Position numbers and translations under genes: made by a program
The notes under the pieces: model-generated
Told to the model about the DNA's origin: nothing
Database searches by the model: none
The model's input: only the letters and a program-made list of their open reading frames with translations
Part shown: piece by piece, positions 4,835-5,470 of the stretch
How the letters are laid out: every line of letters starts with the position of its first letter
Numbering within the stretch: the stretch's first letter is position 1
Assembly: GCA_030835005.1 (NCBI GenBank)
Contig: JAUQWT010000351.1
Location: forward strand, 1 to 5,470
Origin: Ignavibacteria bacterium
Lineage (GTDB): Bacteria; Bacteroidota; Ignavibacteria; Tepidaquicellales; OLB5
Reading direction: 5' to 3'
DNA length: 5,470 nt

Positions 4835-5470
4835 TAATTCTGCATTTTTAACATTGGGAGCCCAAGAATAAACTTTCCTTCTTCAACAATAGTTGTGATA
4901 CCTTCGCCTACAATGAGTTTAAATCTTTCATCCAGATTCTTCAATCCAACTTTGCTTGAAAACTGTGCGCTTGTTTTCGGATTAATAATATTTGATACAT
5001 AAATGCTGTTATTTCTCATTTCAATATCAACCCTTAAGGGTGCATTTGAAGATAGTTCATTATGCTTAACGGCATTTTCAACTGCAATGAATATCGAATT
5101 CGGGGGAATAAGATAACTGTTCGAAAGTCTTGTTCCCGGATTGAAATTAACGCTCAATGCATTAACAAAGCGGATATCAAGCAGTGAAATATATTTCTTC
5201 AGGAAGAGTATTTCGTCCTCAAGAAGCACCAAGGTCTTATCTTTATTTCCAAGTATATAACGGTAAACTCCGGCAAGGCTTTCTACAAATAACTTTGCAT
5301 CTTTAGGACTGCTATCAATAAGATATGAGAGGCTGTTCAATGCGTTATATATGAAATGCGGGTCTATCTGGTTCTTAAGCGCTTCAAGCTCTGCTTCGGC
5401 TTTGGCGCGCTCCATCTGCTCTTTTTTCATTTGCTCGGTTTCTTTCTGCTTTGCCATAAAAATTGCCTCG
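4834..5470 (-). CDS. LytS-type sensor histidine kinase, N-terminus outside the window
   Basis: The C-terminal half carries the PF06580 (His_kinase) signature: NQIDPHFIYNALNSLSYLI with phosphoacceptor His34 (numbered from the Met at 5457), then a HATPase_c-like domain with the N-box PPNSIFIAVENAVKHN (Glu127, Asn128, His132, Asn133) and VGLKNLDERF (170-179), the GLxNxxxR block. The usual DxGxG motif between these is replaced by VSNIINPK, common in Bacteroidota LytS-like kinases. Residues 1-30 are a charged Glu/Lys/Ala coiled-coil linker. The frame stays open above Met 5457 to the edge (Glu-Ala-Ile-Phe precede it) and I see no start signal there, so that Met is probably internal and the sensor part, usually membrane-spanning, lies off the window. 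It autophosphorylates from ATP and passes phosphate to Asp56 of the regulator, whose ATG overlaps its TAA. The input signal cannot be told. Confidence 0.94.
   Translation of the reverse strand, partial: EAIFMAKQKETEQMKKEQMERAKAEAELEALKNQIDPHFIYNALNSLSYLIDSSPKDAKLFVESLAGVYRYILGNKDKTLVLLEDEILFLKKYISLLDIRFVNALSVNFNPGTRLSNSYLIPPNSIFIAVENAVKHNELSSNAPLRVDIEMRNNSIYVSNIINPKTSAQFSSKVGLKNLDERFKLIVGEGITTIVEEGKFILGLPMLKMQN

Overview
The window looks like chromosomal DNA from a Bacteroidota/Chlorobi-lineage bacterium, most likely an Ignavibacteria-type organism. This is an inference from family features. The secreted protein ends in a tail reading LEQNFPNPFNPVT, characteristic of type IX secretion sorting domains in that group. 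A TTG-N20-TAnnTTTG promoter matches the Bacteroidota consensus. Most starts are preceded by A-rich sequence and not by a Shine-Dalgarno site. The two-component pair is the LytS/LytTR type common there.

Layout. Positions 1-1867 (minus) hold most of a large secreted protein: a signal peptide, then 13 clear Asp-box (BNR/Ycf48-like) repeats plus one degenerate repeat at an almost invariant 41-residue spacing, then the beginning of a type IX sorting domain that leaves the window at position 1. Positions 1868-2540 contain no large gene. They hold two very small predicted membrane proteins on the minus strand (78 and 32 residues), a hairpin after the second one, and a divergent control region with a 16-bp inverted repeat and promoter-like elements. 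Positions 2541-4073 (plus) encode a 510-residue, mostly helical, TPR-like cytoplasmic protein of unknown function that starts at TTG. Positions 4076-5470 (minus) encode a LytTR response regulator and, upstream of it with a 1-nt TAATG overlap, the C-terminal part of a LytS-type histidine kinase that runs off the right edge.

How the genes relate. The kinase and regulator form a translationally coupled two-component system: the kinase His34 would donate phosphate to regulator Asp56. The 510-residue gene converges on this operon with only 2 nt between the stop codons, so their transcripts probably overlap. The two small membrane proteins diverge from the 510-residue gene. Nothing in the sequence links the propeller protein functionally to the others.

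The least ordinary parts are the regular 14-unit propeller array and the small-ORF pair. In the latter, a run of six A residues could shift the first ORF into a frame whose stop overlaps the start of the second. No RNA genes, insertion sequences, CRISPR arrays or attachment sites were seen.
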